From Triglochin maritima (Eukaryota > Streptophyta > Magnoliopsida > Alismatales > Juncaginaceae), in contig OY821788.1 in the NCBI GenBank assembly GCA_963682175.1, positions 17,626,001 through 17,690,000 on the forward strand: a stretch of DNA of 64,000 nucleotides, given 5' to 3'. Positions 46,253 through 55,700 of this stretch are shown one piece after another. The position numbers were made by a program, and so were the translations under genes. Below the pieces are notes generated by a model. That model ran no database searches. It was given only the letters and a program-made list of their open reading frames with translations, and was not told the origin of the DNA. Each line of letters begins with the position of its first letter. Within the stretch, counting starts at the first letter, position 1.

Positions 46253-46884
46253 GGAGGAGATTGGTGGTGACCGGGTGAGCTCAAGAGTCAAATTCAAATC
46301 CGGTTGCATCACCAAATGAGATTGGAGCTAAATTCGAATTCAACATTGGTATAAATTCCTATCTATACAATTCATGTTAAATTAGCTCTAATCTAGCTTC
46401 ACATGCTTAATTAACATATCATATAGTTCAATTCATTGAAAATCATTTACTCTATTCATTGCAAATCATTTATCACATCCATTGATTTTAAATGTCAATT
46501 CTAAATGGATGTTAGAATAAGGCTTAAGAAGAAACTTAATTGAACTTAAAATTTCATCAAACTCATTGTTTCAATTTAGCCTTATTGATAGGGGGAGCTT
46601 AAATGTTATATCTTTTATTAGAGTAATGAAGTGCAAAATTTAGGGGGAGCAACTTCATTACAAGACATCCAAATTCTATGCTTAAAGTCTTAAATAATTA
46701 TTATTTTTGATGGATGTCAAAGGGGGAGAGATAGTTAAGGGGGTAACTTGGAATTTGGCATAAAATTGAACAAAAACTATGCACATCCATAGGGGGAGCA
46801 TTAATATGCATAGTTTACATATACAAATTCCATGTATTTAGATAGAATTAAGATATAGGTTGTCATCATCAAAAAGGGGGAGAT
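46253..46884 (+). other. 3' non-coding region of unit 4, with PPT motifs
   Basis: Homologous to 34761-35392. PPT-like motifs span 46590-46883; the terminal PPT is 46871-46883. Confidence 0.8.
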
Positions 46885-48394
46885 TGTTGGCTTTTTGGCC
46901 TTAATCTAGGTTTTGATGATTTAATTAACCTAATCTTAATTATGATGATGTAGAGTAGCACACATATTGCATTGCATATATATTGCATGTGCTAACCTCT
47001 ACAGGTGATCAAGACTCATGGAAGGAAGGAAATCAAGTCAAGATTTGTAATAAAGCTAAATGAAGACTTGTAATCTTGATTTTATTTTGAGTCTTAGGAA
47101 CATGTGTAAATTGAGCATACAAGAGTTAAAAACCAATCACATACACAATAGGTTCCCTATAGAAGTCACACACGAAATTTCACATTATTTGGACTTCATT
47201 AGATCACCCAAACCTTAGTCGGAAATCACTTATAAACTTAAACCCAGATTTCCTGTGTGAACCGGTCGACCGAACCAGTTCTCAGTTCGACCGGTTTATA
47301 ACAGACTCTCCACAGTGATTTTACCGAACTCTACCGGTCGACCGGTTCTACCTTTTCGGTCGACCGATCCCGGATTTTAATATGACCGTTTTTCTTGTCG
47401 TATTCCTATAACGGTCGTATTCGTATAAAACAAAACTTAACCCCAAAATACATTCGGTAACCGGTCGAACGAGGACCTTGTTTCGGTCGACCGGTTGAAC
47501 ATATTTTCAGAAACCAAATTCCCTGCTATCGGTCGACACATTTCTCGTTCGACCGATTGTCCTTTGTCTCAACCGAATCCCCTTATCGGTCGACCGCCCC
47601 ATACTTTGGTTCGACCGATTCACTTAAGTAGAGTTAAGTTCTAGCTCGTTTGTCCGACCGAATATTCTTTTGTTCGACCGTTCTCTTTGAAATCAAGTTA
47701 ACGGTCGACCGGTTTACTAGTTTCGGTCGACCGGTTCTGGACAGATTTGCAGCCCGATTTTCTGCTTTGTGTATCTTGCACAAAACCCAATCAAATCTAT
47801 CCCCAACGGCTAGAATACCTTAGGAGCTTATAAATAGAGGATCAAGACTTGTTGTTAACACAACTCTCCAACTCCAATTGTCCCAATACATTAGAGAGAA
47901 ACCTCAATCCTCAAAGCTCCCAATTCTACACTCTTTAAGCCTAAACTTCACACATTTGATCATATACTCATCCTACTCAAAGTGTGCTCAATTAGAGAGT
48001 GAATCTCACTCAGTTACAAGTGTTGTCAAAAGAAGCAAGGACTTCGGTGAAAGCCCGAAGTGTCCCTCTCGGATTGTGAGAGGAAGAATTCAAGCAAGCG
48101 AGGATTGTTCGCGTTGCTTGTGGTGTAAAGGCGTTCTCTCCCGGCCCGGAACAGAGAGTGGTTAGTGAAGACGTAGGCGGAGCTCGTGGAGTCGAGCGGA
48201 GCTTACAAGAGAGGACTAGGACCCGGGTGGGGTGCCGAACCTCTATAAAAACCGACGCGTCTTTTGTGGTTTGCATTGTCTTTCTTTCTCTACTTGTTTG
48301 TTTATTCCGCTGCGCATTTGTTTGCTTAATCAAGTAGAAAATTAGGGATTAGATTAAAAGTGATTAGTGGACCCATAACCCACACGATCCTACA
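46885..48394 (+). repeat. Nested element LTR 5 (right outer LTR)
   Basis: 1510 bp, with two private substitutions noticed (cccgaagtg for cccgacgtg near 48059, and cagagagtgg for cagggagtgg near 48154). It ends at taca, 48394, and is followed by the right TSD. Confidence 0.95.
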
Positions 48395-48399
48395 GTTTT
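48395..48399. repeat. Right target-site duplication of the nested array
   Basis: gtttt, identical to 31552-31556. Confidence 0.93.
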
Positions 48400-48672
48400 A
48401 ACTGCCGAAAGACTGGACATTTTGCTCGTGAGTGCACTGAGCAAAAGGTAATTACTGTGTGTAATCCCTCGAATTGTAACGTGACTAGTTCTGTGATGCT
48501 CACTGATCATTCTCCTGTGTGGATTATGGATTCAGGTGCCACGGACCACGTAACAAAGGATCGTTCTGCCTTCGTGGAATATCGCCGTGTTCCAAGTGGG
48601 AGGCGAATAAACATAGCAAACAACACTAGCATTGAAGTTCTTGGAGTTGGCACATGCAAAGTGGCTTTGTGA
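48400..48672 (+). pseudogene. Copia gag zinc knuckle (3' part) and protease start
   Basis: The frame resumes with the second Cys of the knuckle. With the Cys on the left of the nested array it makes a CX2CX4HX4C motif. The protease active-site motif DSGA follows at 48529-48540, in the family sequence WIMDSGATDHV. The retropepsin frame ends at a TGA (48670-48672), after which homologous protease sequence continues in the same frame. The aspartic protease normally cleaves the gag-pol polyprotein. This copy is separated from its gag by 16.8 kb and truncated by the TGA. Confidence 0.88.
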
Positions 48673-49791
48673 AGTGGCCGGATCATATTACTTCACGACG
48701 TGTTGTATGCACCAGCTATACGGCGAAATATTATTTCTGTTGTTGTCTTGATGAGACATGGTTTTAAAGTTGTTTTTGAGAACAATAACATGGGTTTATA
48801 CCTTTCTAACATTTATTATGGACGTGCTTTTCTTTCTGACGGTTTTATTGTGTTGGACGCAATTTATGATTTCAATCATAACGCTAGTGCCTTTATGAGC
48901 CAAAGTTCCATCAATAATGATTCAGTTATGTGGCATGCTAGACTAGGTCACATTGGTGTTGACCGGATGAACAAGTTGACAAAGGAGGGGGTATTAAGAG
49001 AATGCTCCAAATTTGAATTGCCGAACTGTGAATCTTGTCTAGCTGGAAAGGCAACTAGAAAACCGTTCGGAAAATCCATTAGGGCTACTTCTCCTTTAGA
49101 ACTAATTCACTCAGATATTTGTGGACCTTTGAATGTGCGTACTAGACATGGACAAAGTTACTTCATCACATTCATTGATGACTTCACTAGATATTGTCAT
49201 ATTTATCTTATTTCTCACAAGTTAGAAGCTCTAGAATGTTTTAAGAAATTCATGAGCTTAGTTGAGAATCAGTTGGATAATAAGATAAAAACTCTTAGAA
49301 CGGATAGAGGTGGTGAGTATCTCTCCATAATGTTCAAGGAGTTATGTGATGAAAAGGGGATATCTAGACAACTCACTATGCCTTATACTCCTCAGCAAAA
49401 TGGTGTTGCCGAGAGAAGGAATAGAACGTTGCTAGACATGGTTAGATCCATGATGGCGCATGCGAGCTTACCAATTTCGTTTTGGGGAGATACTCTAATG
49501 ACTGCTGCCTATATCCTCAATAGAGTTCCAACAAAATCGGTTCCCTCAACTCCATATGAGTTATGGACAGGACGGAAGCCTGATTTTAGTCTGCTGCGTC
49601 CTTGGGGATGTGCGGCATACATTCATTCTACTAGTCACCGATATGGAAAACTAGGACCTAGAGGGAAAAAGTGTATCTTTGTAAAATACAGTGATTTCTC
49701 CAAAGGTTATGTTTTTATCGGGGTAGACGAGAATGAAAGAAGGACGGAACTGGAGCCTAGGGATGCCACATTCTTGGAAAATGATTTTTAA
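48673..49791 (+). pseudogene. Copia pol: protease end, GAG-pre-integrase, integrase
   Basis: The same frame continues after the TGA with [21 protein letters not shown] protease sequence. The GAG-pre-integrase HHCC zinc domain follows (WHARLGH near 48930, CESC at 49027-49038), then the integrase core. Catalytic residues are all present: Asp at 49114, Asp at 49303 and Glu at 49411, giving the DD35E spacing. The C-terminal part includes GYVF-type sequence. The frame ends at TAA 49789-49791, because a run of five T near 49785 is one base longer than the frame allows. Integrase would insert the cDNA and produce the 5-bp TSD. The bordering lesions make this copy non-functional as part of a polyprotein. 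Confidence 0.9.
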
Positions 49792-50959
49792 AACCATTGC
49801 TGGAGCTATCAAAGAGTCAGTGGACTTCTTTGAACAACAAGATGAGGACATTGCCACTCCACGGGATCATGATCTGGAAGTTGAACATGAGGTTCCACCA
49901 GTCGATCCTAGTGGGAGCAGCAATGTTGAGGATCTGATAGCTCTCACGGAGGATGAGCCATCAGATATCCATCTGCGTCGAAGTAAACGCGGGCTCAATC
50001 CTCGTAGGCGGTTTCGCTTAGAGGAAGAGGCCCTCATGATAGCTCAAGAAGAAATTGATTATGAATCATCCGGGATGACAGTAATCGATGAGCAAGAACC
50101 GGAGACCTTGAAAGAGGCTTTGGAAGGTCCAAATGCTAAAGAGTGGTTAGAAGCTATAAAGGAAGAGTTGGAGTCGATGAAAGTTAATTTAGTCTGGGAC
50201 TTGGTCGACTTACCGCCGAACCGAAAGGCCATTGGGGCCAAGTGGATCCTCAAGATTAAGAGGAAGGCGGATGGATATATTGATAGATTCAAGGCTAGAC
50301 TGGTAGCTAAAGGCTACACCCAAAGAGAAGGCGTGGATTTTGAGGAAACATTTTCACCCGTGGTTAGGTTTGCCTCCATCCGCCTTCTACTAGCTATTGT
50401 AGCTCAGATGGACTTAGAGCTTTACCAAATGGATGTAAAGACTATTTTTCTCAATGGAGAACTTAAGGAGGAGATCTATATGGATCAACCTCAAGGTTTT
50501 GAAGTCAAAGGACAAGAGCGCAAAGTGTGCAAGCTCAATAAGTCCTTATATGGCTTAAAACAAGCGTCTAGACAGTGGAACATTCGCTTCCATCAAGCTA
50601 TAACAGAGAATGCATTCTCTATGCTTGAGGAAGATCACTGTGTGTACATTAAGAGATCCAATGGTAAATTTGTCATTCTGACCTTGTATGTTGATGACAT
50701 ACTCATGGCTGGCAATAGCAAAGAGCTGCTGAAATCCACTAAGGAGTGGTTGTCCTCCACGTTTGATATGAAGGACATGGGTGAAGCTAGCTACGTCCTT
50801 GGTGTCAAGATAGTTAGAAATAGGTCCAAGAGACTTCTGGGATTGTCTCACGAGACTTACATTAACAACATCTTGAAGAAATACCATATGGACAAATGCA
50901 AACCAATCGACACTCCTATTGAGAAGGGTTTGCACTTAAGCCTTGATAAAGCATCCTGA
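49788..50959 (+). pseudogene. Copia pol: reverse transcriptase
   Basis: This frame is +1 relative to integrase. It is open from 49733, but family sequence begins around 49788. After an acidic linker, the RVT_2 domain starts near 50130 ([20 protein letters not shown]), with [11 protein letters not shown] near 50240, RLVAKGYTQ near 50305, DVKT(I)FLNG near 50430 and the catalytic YVDD at 50687-50698. The A-to-I change in DVKTIFLNG is unusual for the family, which has Ala there. The frame ends at TGA 50957-50959, where a frameshift near 50950 displaces the [16 protein letters not shown] sequence that follows. Reverse transcriptase would copy element RNA from the tRNA primer. Confidence 0.9.
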
Positions 50960-51141
50960 GACTCCTGAAGAGAAGGCCAAAATGGACAAGGTTCCACTTT
51001 GTGAAGGACATTATAGCGAGAAAGGAAGTTGAGTTGAGACATGTGTCTACTAGTCTTATGGTAGCTGACCCTCTTACCAAGGCTATAGCTAAGGACTCGT
51101 TTGTGTCTCATGTGAAGTCCTTAGGCTTACGCAGACTTTGA
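50951..51141 (+). pseudogene. Copia RNase H remnant (internal deletion)
   Basis: After the frameshift the sequence passes from the end of the RT region (around EEKAKMDKVP) directly, near 50991-51000, to the last part of the copia RNase H (FVKDIIARKEVELRHVST...VADPLTK). It ends at TGA 51139-51141. The intervening RNase H sequence, including its catalytic Asp/Glu residues, is missing. Copia RNase H removes template RNA during reverse transcription, so this copy could not complete replication alone. Confidence 0.82.
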
Positions 51142-52390
51142 TGTATTGGCATGTCTAACTTCCTTTTATGAGTGATTGTGTTTTTCATTTCAACTATATT
51201 TGTTTGGTTTATATAGTTGTTCTAGCATAAAATATTATTCTGTCAATAGGCTGAAGAATGCTTACTCACACGAGCATTCGCCTCTGGCACTTTTGATAGC
51301 GAGCAGAGATGAGACTGATCATGAAGAGATCTTGTATGATAGATCCAGAGTAGTTCATGATAGGACAGTCGCCTTGATTAGGAATCAAGATGAGATCCTC
51401 TATGTTGGTGAGGATTGACATGAATGTTCCCACAATTCATGTGACCTATAGAAGCCAAGTGCGAGCATCACATGTGGCGCCAGGTAACACCTGTATGGTG
51501 TTAAGGCGACAATGATGAAGCTCGGGTCAGGCGCAGAGGGGGTGCGACTGGACTAAGACTTGTATGGTGTTGAGAGACAGACATACTATTGTGTGCAGTA
51601 TGATCCACCATAGCATGTTTGTCATACAACATGTGCTGAGCGACCATTTGGAAGTGAAAGGATGGATCTCTGCTCCTTCACTGTGTGAGTCCAAGACTTG
51701 ATTGTCATTTAGTTGCCCTCAGTGACCTTCGACGACACCATGAAGCAAAGAGTTGATGTGGCTACTTTGGGATGTTATCTACGACCATGAGAGATTCAGT
51801 CTAAAGATGCATCTTCGGGAAAGGAGTCAACTCTGAGTGTAATGGTGGTCTGGGGCGAAGGGAAAGGTTTGACTCGACTGCACTAAAAGTATTTGCTGGG
51901 CCCAACTGTATTGGATACAGTAGCAAGTACCTTAAGGACAAGAAGGTATTCTCTCCGAGGGATCGAGATACCGTTCATGTCAAGTGAGTTTCTGAGTAAA
52001 CCTGGGGAACAGTGATGTGCATTTGACTGCTTAATTGTTATTTTTGTGAGGATGTTGTCATTCTGGCCTTCTAGTAAGGTTTCTAGTTTGAGACTCCTAA
52101 ATTGCAGGTGCATCACCGGTCGCACGACCCATTTGTCCGTATGATCGGAAGAGTACATGTGTCGGGGACACATATGGTCTTGTATCAGGGATACATGATC
52201 AGAGACTTGCGTATTGTGGATGCATTCTTGGAAGAGAGAAATAGTTGTATATTTCAGGGATGTATACATATGTGTCAGGGACACATGAAGAGGTGACACA
52301 TTGCCATCTTATGATTGTATGTATCGGGGATATATACGTATGTGTCAGGGACACAAAAGAAGATGACGTGTTGTTGACGTGCTATTGTGC
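51142..52390 (+). other. Copia 3' non-coding region
   Basis: About 1.25 kb between the pol stop and the PPT. The open frame at 51176-51418 (80 codons) resembles nothing I know and is not called. The last 250 bp contain short inverted repeats (separate entry). Otherwise nothing is recognised. Confidence 0.7.
52159..52354 (+). repeat. Cluster of GTGTC-RGG-GACAC type inverted repeats
   Basis: GTGTCGGGGACAC 52159-52171, GTATCAGGGATAC 52182-52194, GTGTCAGGGACAC 52272-52284, GTATCGGGGATAT 52321-52333 and GTGTCAGGGACAC 52342-52354, with a decayed sixth copy near 52251. Each is a 5-bp stem with a 3-base centre. Confidence 0.75.
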
Positions 52391-52400
52391 AAGTGGGAGA
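52391..52400 (+). other. Copia polypurine tract
   Basis: aagtgggaga, immediately before the 3' LTR. It is short and interrupted by one T. It would prime plus-strand synthesis. Confidence 0.75.
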
Positions 52401-52784
52401 TATTGGATTAATCTAAGGATTAAGATGATGTTTGCCCAAAGCACTGACACGTGGCGCACTCTCATTGGTTGCGCATTAGGATTTTGGGTGGGGCCATCTA
52501 TATAAGAAGGGGAGTCTCCCATTGGATGGACTAATTCTTGTGTGCAAACCCTAGCCCCACCAAACCCTAGCCGCCACCTCTCCCTCTCTCTCCCATTCGT
52601 CCCTCCACATCCACCAAGCTAATCCGTAGACTCTTGGGTTGTGGACACGTGCTTCTTCTCCAAGAGATTAGGAGACCGACCGGTGAGAAGGATTCCGTAA
52701 GGTGACCTCCGATCTTCCTTCCGCTGCCACAGGTTCTCTCCAAGAAAGGTACTCCTGAACCTGTAGAATCGTTATTTGCTTACA
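52401..52784 (+). repeat. Copia 3' LTR
   Basis: 384 bp, 8 substitutions from the 5' LTR. Five of these read as G to A or C to T if the 5' LTR is ancestral. TATA box at 52499-52505, G-box at 52448-52453. Confidence 0.95.
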
Positions 52785-52789
52785 TACCC
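52785..52789. repeat. Right target-site duplication of the copia element
   Basis: taccc, identical to 28260-28264. Array text continues in phase. Confidence 0.95.
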
Positions 52790-55700
52790 TTCTTCTCCCT
52801 CCTCCTCTCCCTCCTCTCCCTCCTTCTCTTTCTCTCATCTCTCTCCTTCTGCTTCGCTTGTCCTTCTCTCTCCTCCTCCCTCTTCTTTTCCTCTCCGTCA
52901 CCTTCACTCTCTCTCACTCCTCTCCTTCTCCTTCTCTCTCCCACTTCTCCTTCCCTCTATTTCTCTCTCTACTTCTCCTTCTCCCTCCCTCTTTCCTTCT
53001 CTCCTTCCCTTCCAATCTCCTCTTCCTTCTCTCTCTCCTTCTCCTTGTCTTTCTCCGTCTAGCTCACTTACCGACTCCCTCACTCTTTCTCCCTCTCTCC
53101 TTCTCTTTCTCTCTCTCCTCTCTCCACTTCTCGCTCTAATTCACTCTCTCCCCTTCTCCGTTTCACTCCCTCCTTGTCGCTCTCCTTCTCCCTCTCTCCT
53201 TCTCTATTGTTCTCTCTGCTTCTCCATCTCTCCTTGCCCTTCTCACTCTCTCCCCCTCCGTCCACCTCCCCTCTCTCTCCTTCTCCTTCTAGCTCTCTCT
53301 CTCTCCGTCCCTCTCTCCTTGTTTCCCCATTTCCTTCTCTCTCGTCCCACACTCTCCTTCTCTCTCTCCCCCCTCCTTCTCCTTGTCTTTCACTCTCTTG
53401 TTGTCCCGCGCTCTCTCCTTCCCACTCCACTCTCTAATTCTCTCTTCCCTTCTATCTCTCCTCTCCTCGTCTCCTTCTCGCTCTCCTCCCCTCTCACTCC
53501 CATTGTCCTTCTCTCTCTCTCTCCTTATCTACTCTCGCCTTCTCCTTCTCTCCGTGTGCCCTTATTCTTCTCTCCTTGCCCTCTCTCTTGTTCTCCTTCT
53601 CCCTCCTCCTCTACCCTTCTTCTCCCTCCTCCTCTCCCTCCTTCTCTTTCTCTCATGTCTCTCTTTCTGCTTCGCTTGTCCTTCTCTCTCCTCCTCCCTC
53701 TTCTTTTCCTCTCCGTCACCTTCATTCTCTCTCACTCCTCTCGTTCTCCTTCTCTCTCCCCCTTCTCCTTCCCTCTATTTCTCTCTCTACTTCTCCTTCT
53801 CCCTCCCTCTTTCCTTCTCTCCTTCCCTTCCAGTCTCCTCTTCCTTCTCTCTCTCCTTCTCCTTGTCTTTCTCCGTCTAGCTCACTTACCGACACCATCA
53901 CTCTTTATCCCTCTCTCCTTCTCTTTCTCTCTCTCCTCTCTCCACTTCTCGCTCTGATTCACTCTCTCCCCTTCTCCGTTTCACTCCCTCCTTGTCGCTC
54001 TCCTTCTCCCTCTCTCTCCTTCTCTATTGTTCTCTCTACTTCTCCATCTCCCCTTGCCCTTCTCACTCTCCCCCCCTCCGTCTACCTCTCCTCTCTCTCT
54101 CCTTCTCCTTCTAGCTCTCTCTCTCTCTCCGTCCCTCTCTCCTTGTTTCCCCATTTCCTTCTCTCTCGTCCCACACTCTCCTTATCTCTCTCCCCTCCTT
54201 CTCCTTGTTTTTCACTCTCTGGTCGTCCCGCGCTCTCTCCTTCCCACTCCACTCTCTGATTCTCTCTTCCCTTCTATCTTCTCTCTCCTTATCCCTCACT
54301 CTTCGTCTTCCATTTCCTTCCCTCTCTCTCCTTCTCCTCTACTTCAATACCTCTCCTTCTCTTTCCCCTTCTCCTTCTCTCTCCCTCGCTTGCCTTCTCC
54401 TCTTGCTACTCTCCCTCTCTCTCCTTCTCCTTCCCATCTCCACTCTTCTCCCTCTCTCCGTCTCCTTCTCTCTCCTTCTTACTCCTTCCCTCCCCCATCT
54501 CCCTCTACTTCTCTCTCCTTGTCAATCTCTCTCTCCCCTCCTCTCTCACTCTATCGTACTCCCTCGCTCTCCTCCTCCTCCTTCTCTCTCTTTCCTTCTC
54601 TCTCTCCTCCTCCTCCTCCTCTATCTCTCCTCTCCTCGTCTCCTTCTCGCACTCCTCCCTTCTCACTCCCATTGTCCTTCTCTCTCTCTCTCCTTATCTA
54701 CTCTCCCCTTCTCCTTCTCTCCGCGTGCCCTTATTCTTCTCTCCTTGCCCTCTCTCTTGTTCTCCTTCTCCCTCCTCCTCTACCCTTCTTCTCCCTCCTC
54801 CTCTCCCTCCTCTCCCTCCTTCTCTTTCTCTCATCTTTCTCCTTCTGCTTCGCTTGTCATTCTCTCTCCTCCTCCCTCTTCTTTTCCTCTCCGTCACCTT
54901 CACTCTCTCTCACTCCTCTCGTTCTCCTTCTCTCTCCCCCCCTTCTCCTTCCCTCTATTTCTATCTCTACTTCTCCTTCTCCCTCCCTCTTTCCTTCTCT
55001 CCTTCCCTTCCATTCTCCTCTTCCTTCTCTCTCTCCTTCTCCTTGTCTTTCTCCGCCTAGCTCACTTACCGACTCCCTCACTCTTTCTCCCCCTCTCCTT
55101 CTCTTTCTCTCTCTCCTCTCTCCACTTCTCGCTCTAATTCACCGTCTCCCCTTCTCCGTTTCACTCCCTCCTTGTCGCTCTCCTTCTCCCTCTCTCTCCT
55201 TCTCTATTGTTCTATCTGCTTCTCCATATCTCCTTGCCCTTCTCACTCTCTCCCCCTCCGTCCACCTCTCCTTTCTCTCCTTCTCCTTCTAGCTCTGTCT
55301 CTCTCCGTCACTCTCTCCTTGTTTCCCCATTTCCTTCTCTGTCGTCCCACACTCTCCTCTCTCTCCCCACTTTCTCCTTGTTTTTTACTCTCTTGTTGTC
55401 CCGCGCTCTCTCCTTCCCACTCCACTCTCTGATTCTCTCTTCCCTTCTATCTTCTCTATCCTTATTCCTCACTTCAATACCTCTCCTTCTCTTTCCCCTT
55501 CTCCTTCTCTCTCCCTCGCTTGCCTTCTCCTCTTGCTTCTCTCCCTCTCGCTCCTTCTCCTTCCCATCTCCACTCTTCTCCCTCTCTCCGTCTCCTTCTC
55601 TCTCCTTCTTCCTCCTTCCCTCCCCCATCTCCCTCTACTTCTCTCTCCTTGTCCATCTCTCTCTCCCCTCCTCAATCACTCTATCGTACTCTCTCGCTCT

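Larger units (their letters stand above)
31557..48394 (+). mobile_element. Tandem array of a gag-only (TR-GAG-like) Sirevirus-derived element: 5 LTRs, 4 bodies
   Basis: Five 1510-bp LTRs (starts 31557, 35393, 39221, 43049, 46885) alternate with four bodies of 2326, 2318, 2318 and 2326 bp. Adjacent bodies share a single LTR. The sum is exactly 16,838 bp, and a single gtttt TSD flanks the whole block, so the array sits at one integration site. Each body has a PBS, one intact 546-codon gag, several PPT-like motifs and a terminal PPT, but no protease, integrase or reverse transcriptase. Gag and the repeated AGGGGGAG motifs point to the Sirevirus clade of Ty1/copia. Mobility would need enzymes supplied in trans. 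The array could have grown by unequal exchange between LTRs after a single insertion (favoured), or have inserted as a concatemer. Confidence 0.92.
28265..52784 (+). mobile_element. Ty1/copia LTR retrotransposon (host of a nested insertion)
   Basis: Bounded by two 384-bp LTRs and a 5-bp TSD. Order on the plus strand: 5' LTR, PBS, a 2.1-kb leader, gag, protease, integrase, reverse transcriptase, an RNase H remnant, a 1.2-kb 3' non-coding region, a polypurine tract and the 3' LTR. Integrase before reverse transcriptase is diagnostic of Ty1/copia. Without the nested array and its duplicated 5 bp, the element is about 7.68 kb. It is defective: a TAG in gag, a TGA after protease, frameshifts near 49788 and 50950, and loss of most of RNase H. 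The LTRs start with ta rather than tg and end with ca. I do not assign a copia lineage. Confidence 0.95.

Noticed and set aside
31557..48394. Interpretation as four independent insertions of the same element
   Set aside because: Each independent insertion would have its own pair of LTRs and its own TSD. Here neighbours share one LTR and only the outer ends carry a TSD.
51176..51418. 80-codon frame after copia pol
   Set aside because: No recognised domain, in the 3' non-coding region of a decayed element. A chance frame cannot be excluded.
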